A DNA stretch of 34,900 bases from Pseudomonadota bacterium. GTDB lineage: Bacteria; Pseudomonadota; Gammaproteobacteria; Burkholderiales; Thiobacillaceae. The DNA is taken from positions 1,332 to 36,231 of the forward strand of contig JAJZRE010000025.1 of NCBI GenBank assembly GCA_021802945.1, in the 5' to 3' direction. Shown here one piece after another: positions 11,388 to 18,079 of this stretch (positions are counted from its first letter, which is position 1; each line of letters opens with the position of its first letter). Position numbers and translations under genes: made by a program. The notes below the pieces were generated by a model. The model saw nothing but the letters and a program-made list of their open reading frames with translations, was not told where the DNA came from and did not search any database.

Positions 11388-12866
11388 TTAGCCTTGGGCG
11401 AACCAGGGCGCGCGTGCGGCCATGATCAATTGTTTGGCACGTTCGGCATCCATGGCGGCCATTTCGGTCAGCTCATCGACGGCCAGCTCGGCCAGATCCT
11501 CGGTGGTGTGGACGCCCTTGCTGGCGAGCGTGCGTGCGGTTTCGGCGTCCATGCCCTCGAGCGACAGCAGGTCGCCCGCGGAGGCCTCGACCTGCTCCTC
11601 GCCGACGATGGCGGCGGTCAGCAGGGCATTGCGGGCACGGTTGCGCAGTTCGTTGACCAGGTCTTCGTCGAAGGCCTCGATCTCGAGCATTTCGTTGAGC
11701 GGCACGTAGGCGACTTCTTCCAGCGTGGAGAAGCCTTCGTCGACCAGGATCTGGGCGACTTCCTCGTCGACGTCGAGCTTCTCGATGAACAGGGCGAGCG
11801 TCTTGCCGCTTTCGGCCGACTGCTTCTCTTCCGCCGCTTCGCGCGACATGATGTTGAGCTCCCAACCCGTCAATTCGGACGCCAGGCGCACGTTCTGGCC
11901 GCCGCGGCCGATCGCCATCGCCAGCTGTTCCTCGTCGACCACCACGTCCATGCTGTGCTTGTCTTCGTCGACGACGATGGAGCTGACTTCGGCGGGCGCC
12001 AGCGCGTTGATCACGTACTGCGCGGGGTCGGCCGACCAGTGGATGATGTCGACGCGCTCGCCGGCCAGCTCGTTGGTTACCGAGGTGACGCGCGAACCCC
12101 TGAGGCCGATGCAGGTGCCGATCGGATCGATGCGCGGATCGTGCGACACCACGGCGATCTTGGCGCGCAGGCCGGGGTCGCGGGCCGCCGCCTTGATCTC
12201 GAGCAGGCCTTCCTCGATTTCCGGCACTTCGAGTTCGAACAGCTTCATGATGAATTCGGGCGCGGTGCGCGACAGGATCACCTGCGGCCCGCGGGCGCCG
12301 CGGTCGATGCGCAGCAGGTAGGCGCGCACGCGGTCGCCGACGCGCAGGTTCTCGCGCGGGATCATCTGGTCGCGGTGCAGGAAGCCTTCGACGCGGCCGG
12401 ATTCGATGATCGCGTTGCCGCGGTCGATACGCTTCACCACGCCGTTGACGAGGTGCTCCTTGCGGGCGAGGAAGTCCTGGATGATCTGTTCGCGTTCGGC
12501 ATCGCGGATCTTCTGCAGGATGACCTGCTTGGCGGCCTGGGCGCCGATGCGTCCGAATTCGACGTTCTCCAGCGGTTCCTCGATGTAGTCGCCGATCTCG
12601 ATGTCGGGAATCTTGTCCTGGGCGTCGACCAGCAGGATCTGGTAGCCCTCCGATTCCAGATCGGCTTCGGACACCACCTGCCAGCGGCGGAAGGACTCGT
12701 ATTCGCCGGTTTCGCGGTCGATCGATACGCGCACGTCCGCCTCTTCCTTGAAGCGCTTCTTGGTGGCGGAGGCGAGCGCCTGTTCCAGCGCTTCGAACAC
12801 CACATCCTTGTCCACGTTCTTTTCGCGTGCCAGCGCGTCGGCCAGCATCAACAATTCACGGCTCAT
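11388..12866 (-). CDS. nusA: Transcription termination/antitermination protein NusA
   Basis: This protein of about 492 residues binds RNA polymerase and modulates pausing, termination and antitermination. It has an N-terminal polymerase-binding domain ([18 protein letters not shown]), an S1 domain (about 135-200), two KH domains ([19 protein letters not shown] and then [18 protein letters not shown]) and two C-terminal acidic helix-hairpin repeats. Two adjacent ATG codons are available; the second (12866) is preferred because GGAG then lies seven bases upstream and the family usually starts MSRE. The gene follows rimP and precedes infB, as in E. coli, where NusA represses its own operon through leader terminators. 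Confidence 0.97.
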   Translation of the reverse strand: MSRELLMLADALAREKNVDKDVVFEALEQALASATKKRFKEEADVRVSIDRETGEYESFRRWQVVSEADLESEGYQILLVDAQDKIPDIEIGDYIEEPLENVEFGRIGAQAAKQVILQKIRDAEREQIIQDFLARKEHLVNGVVKRIDRGNAIIESGRVEGFLHRDQMIPRENLRVGDRVRAYLLRIDRGARGPQVILSRTAPEFIMKLFELEVPEIEEGLLEIKAAARDPGLRAKIAVVSHDPRIDPIGTCIGLRGSRVTSVTNELAGERVDIIHWSADPAQYVINALAPAEVSSIVVDEDKHSMDVVVDEEQLAMAIGRGGQNVRLASELTGWELNIMSREAAEEKQSAESGKTLALFIEKLDVDEEVAQILVDEGFSTLEEVAYVPLNEMLEIEAFDEDLVNELRNRARNALLTAAIVGEEQVEASAGDLLSLEGMDAETARTLASKGVHTTEDLAELAVDELTEMAAMDAERAKQLIMAARAPWFAQG

Positions 12867-12885
12867 CATTTATCTCCAGCCATGC

Positions 12886-13314
12886 CTAAACCATGGGTTT
12901 CAGGCGGGCCACATCTACATTTCTCAAATCAACCGACACTTCCGTGCCATCGACAATCAACTTCACTGCATCGTTTTCCAGGCCGACCAGCCGGCCGGTC
13001 AGGCGGCGCCGGTTGTCCATCGGCACCCGCAGCTTCAGCGTCACCGGTTCGCCGGCGAAGCGCGCATAGTCCTGCGGCCTGACCAGCGGCCGGTCGAGGC
13101 CGGGCGAGGACACTTCCAGTCTGTCGTAGTCGATGTTCTCGACGGTGAACAGATGGGTCAGGTGATTGCTCACCGCGACGCAATCGTCGATCGTGATGCC
13201 GCCCGGCTTGTCGATGAAGATCCGGATCAGGCCGCGCCCGGCGCGTTCCAGCATCACCAGCTCGTAACCGAGTCCGGCAAGTACAGGCTCCAGTCGGGCG
13301 GGCAAGTCCATCAT
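12886..13314 (-). CDS. rimP: Ribosome maturation factor RimP
   Basis: This 142-residue protein acts in 30S subunit assembly. The N-terminal alpha/beta domain contains [20 protein letters not shown] and the signature [10 protein letters not shown]; the C-terminal SH3-like domain includes [16 protein letters not shown]. It is the first gene of the nusA-infB operon. The two consecutive ATG codons (13314, 13311) have no strong Shine-Dalgarno sequence. Only 36 bases separate the start from a terminator hairpin upstream, so its promoter must overlap or precede that hairpin. Confidence 0.95.
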   Translation of the reverse strand: MMDLPARLEPVLAGLGYELVMLERAGRGLIRIFIDKPGGITIDDCVAVSNHLTHLFTVENIDYDRLEVSSPGLDRPLVRPQDYARFAGEPVTLKLRVPMDNRRRLTGRLVGLENDAVKLIVDGTEVSVDLRNVDVARLKPMV

Positions 13315-13350
13315 CGAAAATCCATCGTCGTGCCGTGGTTTAGCACAAAT

Positions 13351-13372
13351 AAAAAATGGGCGAACCGCCCAT
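13351..13372 (-). terminator. Intrinsic terminator between tRNA-Leu and rimP
   Basis: On the minus strand ATGGGCG, a short loop and CGCCCAT are followed by six U and then AUUU. It would end the tRNA transcript, but it also lies downstream of the extended -10 box at 13397-13405, so it may act as an attenuator in the rimP-nusA leader. Confidence 0.8.
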
Positions 13373-13396
13373 CGTGTTAATAATTAAAGCGCCGGA

Positions 13397-13405
13397 ATTA
13401 TACCA
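13397..13405 (-). promoter_or_regulatory. Extended -10 promoter candidate for rimP-nusA-infB
   Basis: The minus strand reads TGG-TATAAT: a perfect -10 hexamer (13402-13397) with the TG of an extended -10 (13405-13404). The -35 region at 16-18 bp is poor (CTTTCA or similar), as is common for extended -10 promoters. Transcription would begin near 13390, after the tRNA-Leu gene and before the terminator hairpin. Confidence 0.5.
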
Positions 13406-13432
13406 CTCGGACCTGCGGACTGAAAGGGAAGA

Positions 13433-13519
13433 TGGTGCCCGGAACCGGAATCGAACCGGTACGCCATCGCTGGCGAGGGATTTTAAGTCCCTTGTGTCTA
13501 CCAATTTCACCATCCGGGC
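13433..13519 (-). tRNA. tRNA-Leu (anticodon TAA)
   Basis: This 87-base gene has an encoded CCA end. The acceptor stem GCCCGGA pairs with TCCGGGC, the anticodon loop CTTAAAA carries TAA, and the long variable arm expected of a class II tRNA and the T arm GGTTCGATTCC are present. It is the last of three tRNAs in the same transcript. Confidence 0.97.
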
Positions 13520-13543
13520 GAAGCGGACGGCAGACCCACTGTC

Positions 13544-13617
13544 TGGAGGCGCGAGCCGGAGTCGAACCGACCTACACGGATTTGCAATCCGGTGCATAAC
13601 CGCTTTGCTATCGCGCC
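13544..13617 (-). tRNA. tRNA-Cys (anticodon GCA)
   Basis: This 74-base gene has an encoded CCA and the U73 discriminator typical of tRNA-Cys. The anticodon stem-loop is GGATTGCAAATCC, with anticodon GCA; the T arm GGTTCGACTCC is intact. It is the middle gene of the three-tRNA transcript. Confidence 0.97.
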
Positions 13618-13640
13618 GTCGCGGTAAACCACTGTAAACG

Positions 13641-13680
13641 AAAAGGGGAAAACGTCCGGACTGCGCCATCTGTTTTCCCC
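13641..13680 (-). repeat. Inverted repeat between tRNA-Gly and tRNA-Cys
   Basis: GGGGAAAAC (13645-13653) and GTTTTCCCC (13672-13680) form a 9-bp stem with an 18-base loop; on the minus strand it is followed by UUUUCG. It may be a partial terminator or a processing site that lowers expression of the two downstream tRNAs. Confidence 0.5.
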
Positions 13681-13687
13681 GGAATTC

Positions 13688-13763
13688 TGGAGCGGGAAAG
13701 GAGGTTCGAACTCCCGACCTCAACCTTGGCAAGGTTGCGCTCTACCAGCTGAGCTATTCCCGC
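13688..13763 (-). tRNA. tRNA-Gly (anticodon GCC)
   Basis: This 76-base gene has an encoded CCA. The acceptor stem is GCGGGAA/TTCCCGC, the D arm AGCTCAGCTGGTAGAGC, the anticodon stem-loop ACCTTGCCAAGGT (anticodon GCC) and the T arm GGGAGTTCGAACCTCC. It is the first of the three tRNAs, eight bases after the predicted transcription start. Confidence 0.98.
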
Positions 13764-13777
13764 GTTGAAGGCTGCGC

Positions 13778-13806
13778 ATTATGGAGATTCCGTTTTTTTC
13801 TGTCAA
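13778..13806 (-). promoter_or_regulatory. Strong promoter of the tRNA Gly-Cys-Leu operon
   Basis: On the minus strand a perfect TTGACA (13806-13801), exactly 17 bp of A-rich spacer, and CATAAT (13783-13778), 5/6. The discriminator after the -10 is GCGCAGCC, GC-rich as in promoters repressed by ppGpp and DksA. The -35 lies five bases from the pgsA stop codon. Confidence 0.85.
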
Positions 13807-13810
13807 CACC

Positions 13811-14383
13811 TCACGACGAAGATTTTTGCAGGGCGCGCGCGGCCATCACGAGGTAATACGCCATCGACACCAGGGTGAGCAGCGCGGCGACCCAGATCAG
13901 CAGCGTGCCTATCAGCGCGGTGGGAAGGCCGGCGACCGGCTCGAAATAGAGCAGCAGCACGATGGCGATCATCTGCGCGGCGGTTTTCAGCTTGCCGACG
14001 AAGGACACGGCGACGCTGGCCGACTTGCCGGCCTTGGCCATCCATTCGCGCAGCGCGGATATCGTGATTTCGCGCCCGATGATGATGAGTCCGACCAGTG
14101 GCGCGACGCGGCCGAGGTCGATCAGCACGATCAGCGCGGCGGCGACCATCAGTTTGTCGGCCACGGGATCGAGAAAGGCGCCGAAGGCCGAGGTCTGGCC
14201 GAGTGCACGCGCCAGCCAGCCGTCGAGCCAGTCGGTCAGCGCCGCCACCCCGAAAAATGCTGCCGCCAGCAGGTTGGCGTCGGACGGCGTCAGCCAGCCG
14301 TCGGGCAGGTAGAACACGCCCGCCATCAGGGGAATGAACAGGATGCGCAGCCAGGTGAGCAGGTTGGGGAGATTGAGCGGCAT
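13811..14383 (-). CDS. pgsA: Phosphatidylglycerophosphate synthase
   Basis: This 190-residue inner-membrane enzyme makes phosphatidylglycerol phosphate from CDP-diacylglycerol and glycerol-3-phosphate, the committed step to acidic phospholipids. The CDP-alcohol phosphotransferase signature is complete: Asp51, Asp54, Gly55, Ala58, Arg59, Gly68, Asp72 and Asp76 (DWLDGWLAR to FLDPVADK). Several transmembrane helices follow. The ATG overlaps the uvrC stop (TGATG). The neighbouring uvrC-pgsA pair is common in proteobacteria. The tRNA promoter begins right after the stop. Confidence 0.96.
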   Translation of the reverse strand: MPLNLPNLLTWLRILFIPLMAGVFYLPDGWLTPSDANLLAAAFFGVAALTDWLDGWLARALGQTSAFGAFLDPVADKLMVAAALIVLIDLGRVAPLVGLIIIGREITISALREWMAKAGKSASVAVSFVGKLKTAAQMIAIVLLLYFEPVAGLPTALIGTLLIWVAALLTLVSMAYYLVMAARALQKSSS

Positions 14384-16179
14384 CAGTGGAGGGCGTGATA
14401 GAGGGTTTCCGCCAATTCTCGGCTGATACCGTTCACCGTGGCAAGCGCGTCGACGCCGGCGTCGCGCACGCCCTGCAGGCCGCCGAAGTGTTCCAGCAGC
14501 TGTTTGCGGCGTTTGGGGCCGATGCCGGGGATGTCTTCCAGCGTCGACTGCACGCGCGCCTTGCCGCGTTTGGCGCGGTGGCCGGTGATGGCGAAGCGGT
14601 GCGCCTCGTCGCGCACCTGCTGGATCAGGTGGAAGCCGGGGTGGTCCCTGGCGAGCCTGAGTTCGCGGCCATCGGCGAAGATCAGGGTTTCCAGGCCGGG
14701 CTTGCGCGCTTCGCCCTTGGCGACGCCCAGCAGCAGCACCTCGCCCAGGCCGAGTTCGGTCATTGCCTCGACCGCGCTCGAAATCTGGCCTTTGCCGCCG
14801 TCGATCAGCAGCAGGTCGGGCAGTACGCCGTTTTCCTCGACGCTCTTGTGGAAGCGCTTGGTGAGCGCGGCACGCATCGCGGCATAGTCGTCGCCCGGCG
14901 TGATGCCGTTGATGTTGTAGCGCCGGTAGTCGGATTTCTTCAGGTCGTCGCCTTCGTAGACGACGCAGGAGGCGATGGTGGCTTCGCCCAGGGTGTGCGA
15001 GATGTCGAAGCATTCGATGCGGTTGAGCGCCGGCAGGTCGAGCGTGTCGCGCAGCGCGGCGAGCCGCTGCGACTGGTTGGCGCGGTCGGCGCTGCGGCGC
15101 TCGGCGGACAGCCGGGCGTTGGCCTGCGCCATGGCGAGCCAGACCTTGCGTTCGCCGGTAACGCGGTGCAGCAGGCTGACTTTTTTCCCGGCCTGTTCGG
15201 TGAGCAGCGTCTCCAGCGTCTCGGTCTCGAGCGCCTCGCTGATCAGGATGCGCGCCGGGATAGTGTGGTCGAGGTAGTGCTGGGCGATGAAGGCTTCGAG
15301 CGCCTCGGCCGGGGTCGCGCCTTCGCCGTGCTGCGGGAAAAAGCTGCGATCGCCGAGGTGCCGCCCGCCGCGGATCATGGTGAGGTTGACCGCGATCACG
15401 CCGCCGGCTTCGGCGACCGCCACCACGTCGGCGTCGGCCTCGCTGCCGGTGGTGTCGACGAACTGCTTCTCGCGCACCGTCGCCAGCATGCGCAGGCGAT
15501 CGCGCAGGTGGGCGGCGGTTTCGAAATCCAGTTTTTCAGCGGCGGCGTTCATCTGTGAGGTGATGGCCTCGGTCAGCGCGCTGGCTTCGCCGTGCAGCAG
15601 TTGCGCGGCCGCCTCGACGTCGCGTGCGTAGGTTTCCGGCGTGATGCGTCCGACGCAGGGCGCGGTGCAGCGCTTGATCTGGTGCAGCAGGCAGGGGCGC
15701 GAGCGGTTGGCGAACACCGTGTCCTCGCAGGTGCGCAGCTGGAACACCTTCTGCAGGAGCTGGATGCTTTCGCGCACCGCGTAGGAATTGGGATAGGGAC
15801 CGAAGGCCTGGTCGCTTTTCTTCGGCGTGCCGCGGAAATAGGCCAGGCGTGGGAAACGGTGCCCGGTCAGCAGCAGATAGGGATAGGACTTGTCGTCGCG
15901 GAACAGGATGTTGAAGCGCGGCTTCAGGCCCTTGATCAGGTTGTTTTCAAGCAGCAGCGCCTCGGCCTCGGTGCGCGTCACCGTGGTGTCGATGTGGTCG
16001 ACGCTCTTCAGCATCAGGCGGATGCGCGGGCTCGGGTCGCTTTTCTGGAAATAGCTCGAAACGCGCTTCTTCAGGTCCTTGGCCTTGCCGACGTAGAGCA
16101 CGGCGCCGGCCGCATCGATCATGCGGTAGACGCCGGGCCGGGTGGGCAGCGAGGCGAGGAAGTCCCTGTCGACGCTCAA
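14383..16179 (-). CDS. uvrC: UvrABC excinuclease subunit C
   Basis: This 598-residue nuclease makes both cuts in nucleotide excision repair. It has an N-terminal GIY-YIG domain (PGVYRMIDAAGAVLYVGKAK, cuts 3' of the lesion), a Cys-rich linker (RPCLLHQIKRCTAPC), a UvrB-binding UVR motif (about 200-240), an RNase H-like domain with catalytic Asp in FDISHT and IDGGKGQ (cuts 5'), and two C-terminal helix-hairpin-helix motifs (DIPGIGPKRRKQLLEHFGG in part). No in-frame ATG gives a full GIY-YIG domain, so the start is TTG at 16179, four bases after the tautomerase stop. Confidence 0.96.
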   Translation of the reverse strand: MSVDRDFLASLPTRPGVYRMIDAAGAVLYVGKAKDLKKRVSSYFQKSDPSPRIRLMLKSVDHIDTTVTRTEAEALLLENNLIKGLKPRFNILFRDDKSYPYLLLTGHRFPRLAYFRGTPKKSDQAFGPYPNSYAVRESIQLLQKVFQLRTCEDTVFANRSRPCLLHQIKRCTAPCVGRITPETYARDVEAAAQLLHGEASALTEAITSQMNAAAEKLDFETAAHLRDRLRMLATVREKQFVDTTGSEADADVVAVAEAGGVIAVNLTMIRGGRHLGDRSFFPQHGEGATPAEALEAFIAQHYLDHTIPARILISEALETETLETLLTEQAGKKVSLLHRVTGERKVWLAMAQANARLSAERRSADRANQSQRLAALRDTLDLPALNRIECFDISHTLGEATIASCVVYEGDDLKKSDYRRYNINGITPGDDYAAMRAALTKRFHKSVEENGVLPDLLLIDGGKGQISSAVEAMTELGLGEVLLLGVAKGEARKPGLETLIFADGRELRLARDHPGFHLIQQVRDEAHRFAITGHRAKRGKARVQSTLEDIPGIGPKRRKQLLEHFGGLQGVRDAGVDALATVNGISRELAETLYHALH

Positions 16180-16182
16180 GGC

Positions 16183-16368
16183 TCAGTCTTCATCAAGCAG
16201 CTTGCCGGCAATCGCCCAGTTCTCGTCCGGCAGTTCCTCGAACGCGATGTAGGTGTATGACGCCGGCTTGTTGGCGTGGCGCTCGAGCGTGGCGGTGATT
16301 TCCTCGGCGACTTTCTGCTTCTGCTCGCGGGTCAGCGTGCCGGCGAGCTTGATGGTGACGACGGGCAT
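16183..16368 (-). CDS. 4-oxalocrotonate tautomerase family protein
   Basis: This 61-residue protein starts MPVVTIKLAGTLTREQKQ, so removal of Met exposes the catalytic Pro1 typical of the tautomerase superfamily; the rest (EEITATLERHANKP, then YIAFEELPDENWAIAGK) follows the short beta-alpha-beta fold that assembles as a hexamer. The natural substrate is unknown. There are no aromatic-degradation genes here, so a housekeeping or vestigial role is as likely as catabolism. The gene overlaps the 3' end of the uracil-DNA glycosylase gene by 37 bases in another frame and is followed closely by uvrC. Confidence 0.88.
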   Translation of the reverse strand: MPVVTIKLAGTLTREQKQKVAEEITATLERHANKPASYTYIAFEELPDENWAIAGKLLDED

Positions 16369-16994
16369 GGTCGGTCTTTCGCTTGAATGGTCTCGAATAC
16401 CGCCGCGAACATTTCCGGGGTGAGGCGGCGCGTCTGGGTATTGTAGCGGGAGCAGTGGTAGCTGCTGACCAGCCGTCGCCCGTCGGGCAGGCGATGGTCG
16501 CTGGCGTGGGCGAAGGGGTAGTCCTTGAGCTTGAGTCCCAGCGCGCGCAAAACCGCCTGGTGTGCGATCTGCCCCAGCGCCAGGAGGGTGGCATGCGCAG
16601 GCAGGGATGCGATCTCGGCAGCGAGAAAGCGGTTGCATTCGCGGATTTCGCCCGGCTCCGGCTTGTTGGCCGGTGGCAGGCATTTCACCGCATTGGTGAT
16701 GCGGCAGCCGGTGAGTTGCAGGCCGTCGTTGACCGACACCGATTGCGGTGCGCTGGCGTATCCGAATTTGTGCAGGGTTTCGTACAGCAGTATGCCGGCG
16801 GTGTCGCCGGTGAAGGGGCGCCCGCTGCGGTTGGCGCCGTGCAACCCGGGCGCGAGGCCGACGATCAGCAGATCGGGCGCCGGGTCGCCGAAGGCGGGCA
16901 CCGGGCGCGCGTGGTAACCGGGATGGCGGGCGCGCACCTCGTCGAGGAAGGTGGCGAGGCGCGGACAGGCGCGGCAGTCGAGGTCGAAGTGCAT
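16332..16994 (-). CDS. Family 5 uracil-DNA glycosylase (UdgB-like)
   Basis: This is a DNA repair enzyme of about 220 residues that removes uracil and other deaminated bases. It shows the family 5 motif GLAPGLHGANRSGRPFTGD (46-64) and the second motif SYHCSRYNTQT with His180. Cys7, Cys10, Cys105 and Cys120 are placed as [4Fe-4S] ligands. The ATG at 16994 was chosen because an earlier start (17033) lies inside the bfr terminator hairpin; no clear ribosome site precedes it. The last 12 codons overlap the tautomerase gene. It heads a repair-rich unit with uvrC; its promoter is not evident. Confidence 0.88.
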   Translation of the reverse strand: MHFDLDCRACPRLATFLDEVRARHPGYHARPVPAFGDPAPDLLIVGLAPGLHGANRSGRPFTGDTAGILLYETLHKFGYASAPQSVSVNDGLQLTGCRITNAVKCLPPANKPEPGEIRECNRFLAAEIASLPAHATLLALGQIAHQAVLRALGLKLKDYPFAHASDHRLPDGRRLVSSYHCSRYNTQTRRLTPEMFAAVFETIQAKDRPCPSSPSSSPAR

Positions 16995-17004
16995 CGGAAG
17001 CAAC

Positions 17005-17029
17005 AAAAAACGCCCCACGGCGGGGGCGT
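17005..17029 (-). terminator. Intrinsic terminator of bfr
   Basis: On the minus strand ACGCCCC, a six-base loop and GGGGCGT are followed by six U. It begins about 20 bases after the bfr stop and ends just before the uracil-DNA glycosylase start. Confidence 0.85.
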
Positions 17030-17050
17030 CCATTGTACGCGCGGCGGCGC

Positions 17051-17530
17051 TCAGCCTTCGATCGGCCCGGCGGCGGTCTGCATGTAGTTCTGCTCGCCCA
17101 TGCGCTTGACCAGATCGAGCTGGGTTTCGAGGTAGTCGATGTGTTCTTCGGTGTCCTCCTGGATGTCGACCAGGATTTCGCGCGAGACATAGTCCTTGAC
17201 CGACTCGCAGTGTGCGATGGCCTCGACGTAGAGCGCGCGGCCGGCAAGTTCAAGCTTGAGGTCGCAATTGATGCATTCGACGACGTTCTCGCCGATCATC
17301 AGCTTGTTCAGGTCCTGCAGGTTGGGCAGGCCTTCCAGGAAGAGGATGCGCTCGATCAGCTTGTCGGCGTGATGCATTTCCTCGATGGACTCGTCGTATT
17401 CGTGTTTGCCCAGCGCGACCAGTCCCCAGTTCTTGTACATGCGGGCGTGGAGGAAATACTGGTTGATCGCGGTCAGCTCGACCGTGAGTGCCTTGTTCAG
17501 ATACTGGATGACTTTCTTGTCGCCTTTCAT
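17051..17530 (-). CDS. bfr: Bacterioferritin
   Basis: This 159-residue haem-containing ferritin forms 24-mers that store iron as a mineral. The haem ligand Met52 and the ferroxidase residues Glu18, Glu51, His54, Glu94 and His130 are present at canonical positions. Position 127, a glutamate ligand in E. coli Bfr, is threonine here (DTEEH, with glutamates at 128 and 129); I recall the same DTEEH in other betaproteobacteria. The ATG at 17530 has AGGAG five bases upstream; an in-frame GTG two codons earlier would overlap that site. bfd lies upstream in the same direction. A -10/-35 pair is visible in the gap between them, and a terminator follows. Confidence 0.96.
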   Translation of the reverse strand: MKGDKKVIQYLNKALTVELTAINQYFLHARMYKNWGLVALGKHEYDESIEEMHHADKLIERILFLEGLPNLQDLNKLMIGENVVECINCDLKLELAGRALYVEAIAHCESVKDYVSREILVDIQEDTEEHIDYLETQLDLVKRMGEQNYMQTAAGPIEG

Positions 17531-17606
17531 GGTCACTCCTGGAGATTGAAGATGTCAGTGGGTGCGGGGGGCCGGGGATGGCCCGATGGCTAGGCGTGAT
17601 TGCAGC

Positions 17607-17634
17607 ATTCTAGGTCTCTGTGCCGGCAACGCAA
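17607..17634 (-). promoter_or_regulatory. Possible bfr promoter
   Basis: On the minus strand TTGCGT (17634-17629), 16 bp, then TAGAAT (17612-17607), a 5/6 match. It lies in the bfd-bfr gap and gives a leader of about 70 bases. No Fur-box match is seen over it. Confidence 0.35.
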
Positions 17635-17659
17635 GCTTTGCCGGCGCTCCCCGAGCGGA

Positions 17660-17872
17660 TCAGGCCGCCACGAGACCGGGGCAGCCTGTCGTGTCGTTGC
17701 GTGTTTCGGCCACAGCTTCGCGCAGGACTTCCTTGGCGCAGCGGCCGCATTTTCCGCACTGGGTGGCGACGCCCAGCTGACGGCTTAACTCGCGTAGCGT
17801 GCACACGCCTTCGGCACGCACAAGCCGACGGATATCGGTGTCGGTGACACTGTGGCAAAGGCAGACGTACAT
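17660..17872 (-). CDS. bfd: Bacterioferritin-associated ferredoxin
   Basis: This 70-residue [2Fe-2S] protein docks on bacterioferritin and passes electrons through the haem to reduce and release stored iron. Cys4 and Cys6 (CLC) and Cys39 and Cys42 (CGKC) are the cluster ligands; Cys45 is an extra cysteine. The BFD fold sequence VTDTDIRRLV and LRELSRQLGVATQCGKC is complete, with a tail of about 20 residues beyond the usual end. The promoter upstream is overlapped by a Fur-box match, which fits induction under iron limitation, when release from Bfr is needed. Confidence 0.94.
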   Translation of the reverse strand: MYVCLCHSVTDTDIRRLVRAEGVCTLRELSRQLGVATQCGKCGRCAKEVLREAVAETRNDTTGCPGLVAA

Positions 17873-17910
17873 GGGGACCCTCCAGCGCAGCTATCGATTG
17901 ATCTGGGGGT

Positions 17911-17942
17911 ATTGTATATAAATGGGAATGATTGTCAATAAC
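17911..17942 (-). promoter_or_regulatory. bfd promoter overlapped by a Fur box
   Basis: On the minus strand TTGACA (17938-17933), 16 bp, TACAAT (17916-17911). GTTATTGACAATCATTCCC (17942-17924) matches the 19-bp Fur consensus at 14 positions and covers the -35 box, so Fe-Fur should block polymerase. Confidence 0.8.
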
Positions 17943-18051
17943 AATCTTGTTCTGGATGCGGCGTGCGCGAATGCGACGCTTGTCGATTCGGTCTTTTCCG
18001 TTTTTTGCTGGACCAGGGTGTGGGCGCAATGCGCCCGGACGGCCCGCGTAC

Positions 18052-18079
18052 AAAAAAAACGGGGGGAGGATTTATCCCC
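18052..18079 (-). terminator. Probable terminator overlapping the feoB stop
   Basis: The minus strand reads GGGGA, a seven-base loop, TCCCC, then CCG and eight U; the stem includes the end of the feoB coding sequence. The stem is short, but the U-run is long. A second hairpin, GGGCGC-AAT-GCGCCC, lies at 18022-18036 without a U-run. The remainder of 17943-18051 shows no gene. Confidence 0.5.

Noticed and set aside
13811-15013. 400-codon frame reading through the uvrC end into pgsA
   Set aside because: Only the part from 14383 encodes PgsA; the N-terminal part is an Arg/Pro-rich shadow of uvrC, and a TGATG junction marks the real start.
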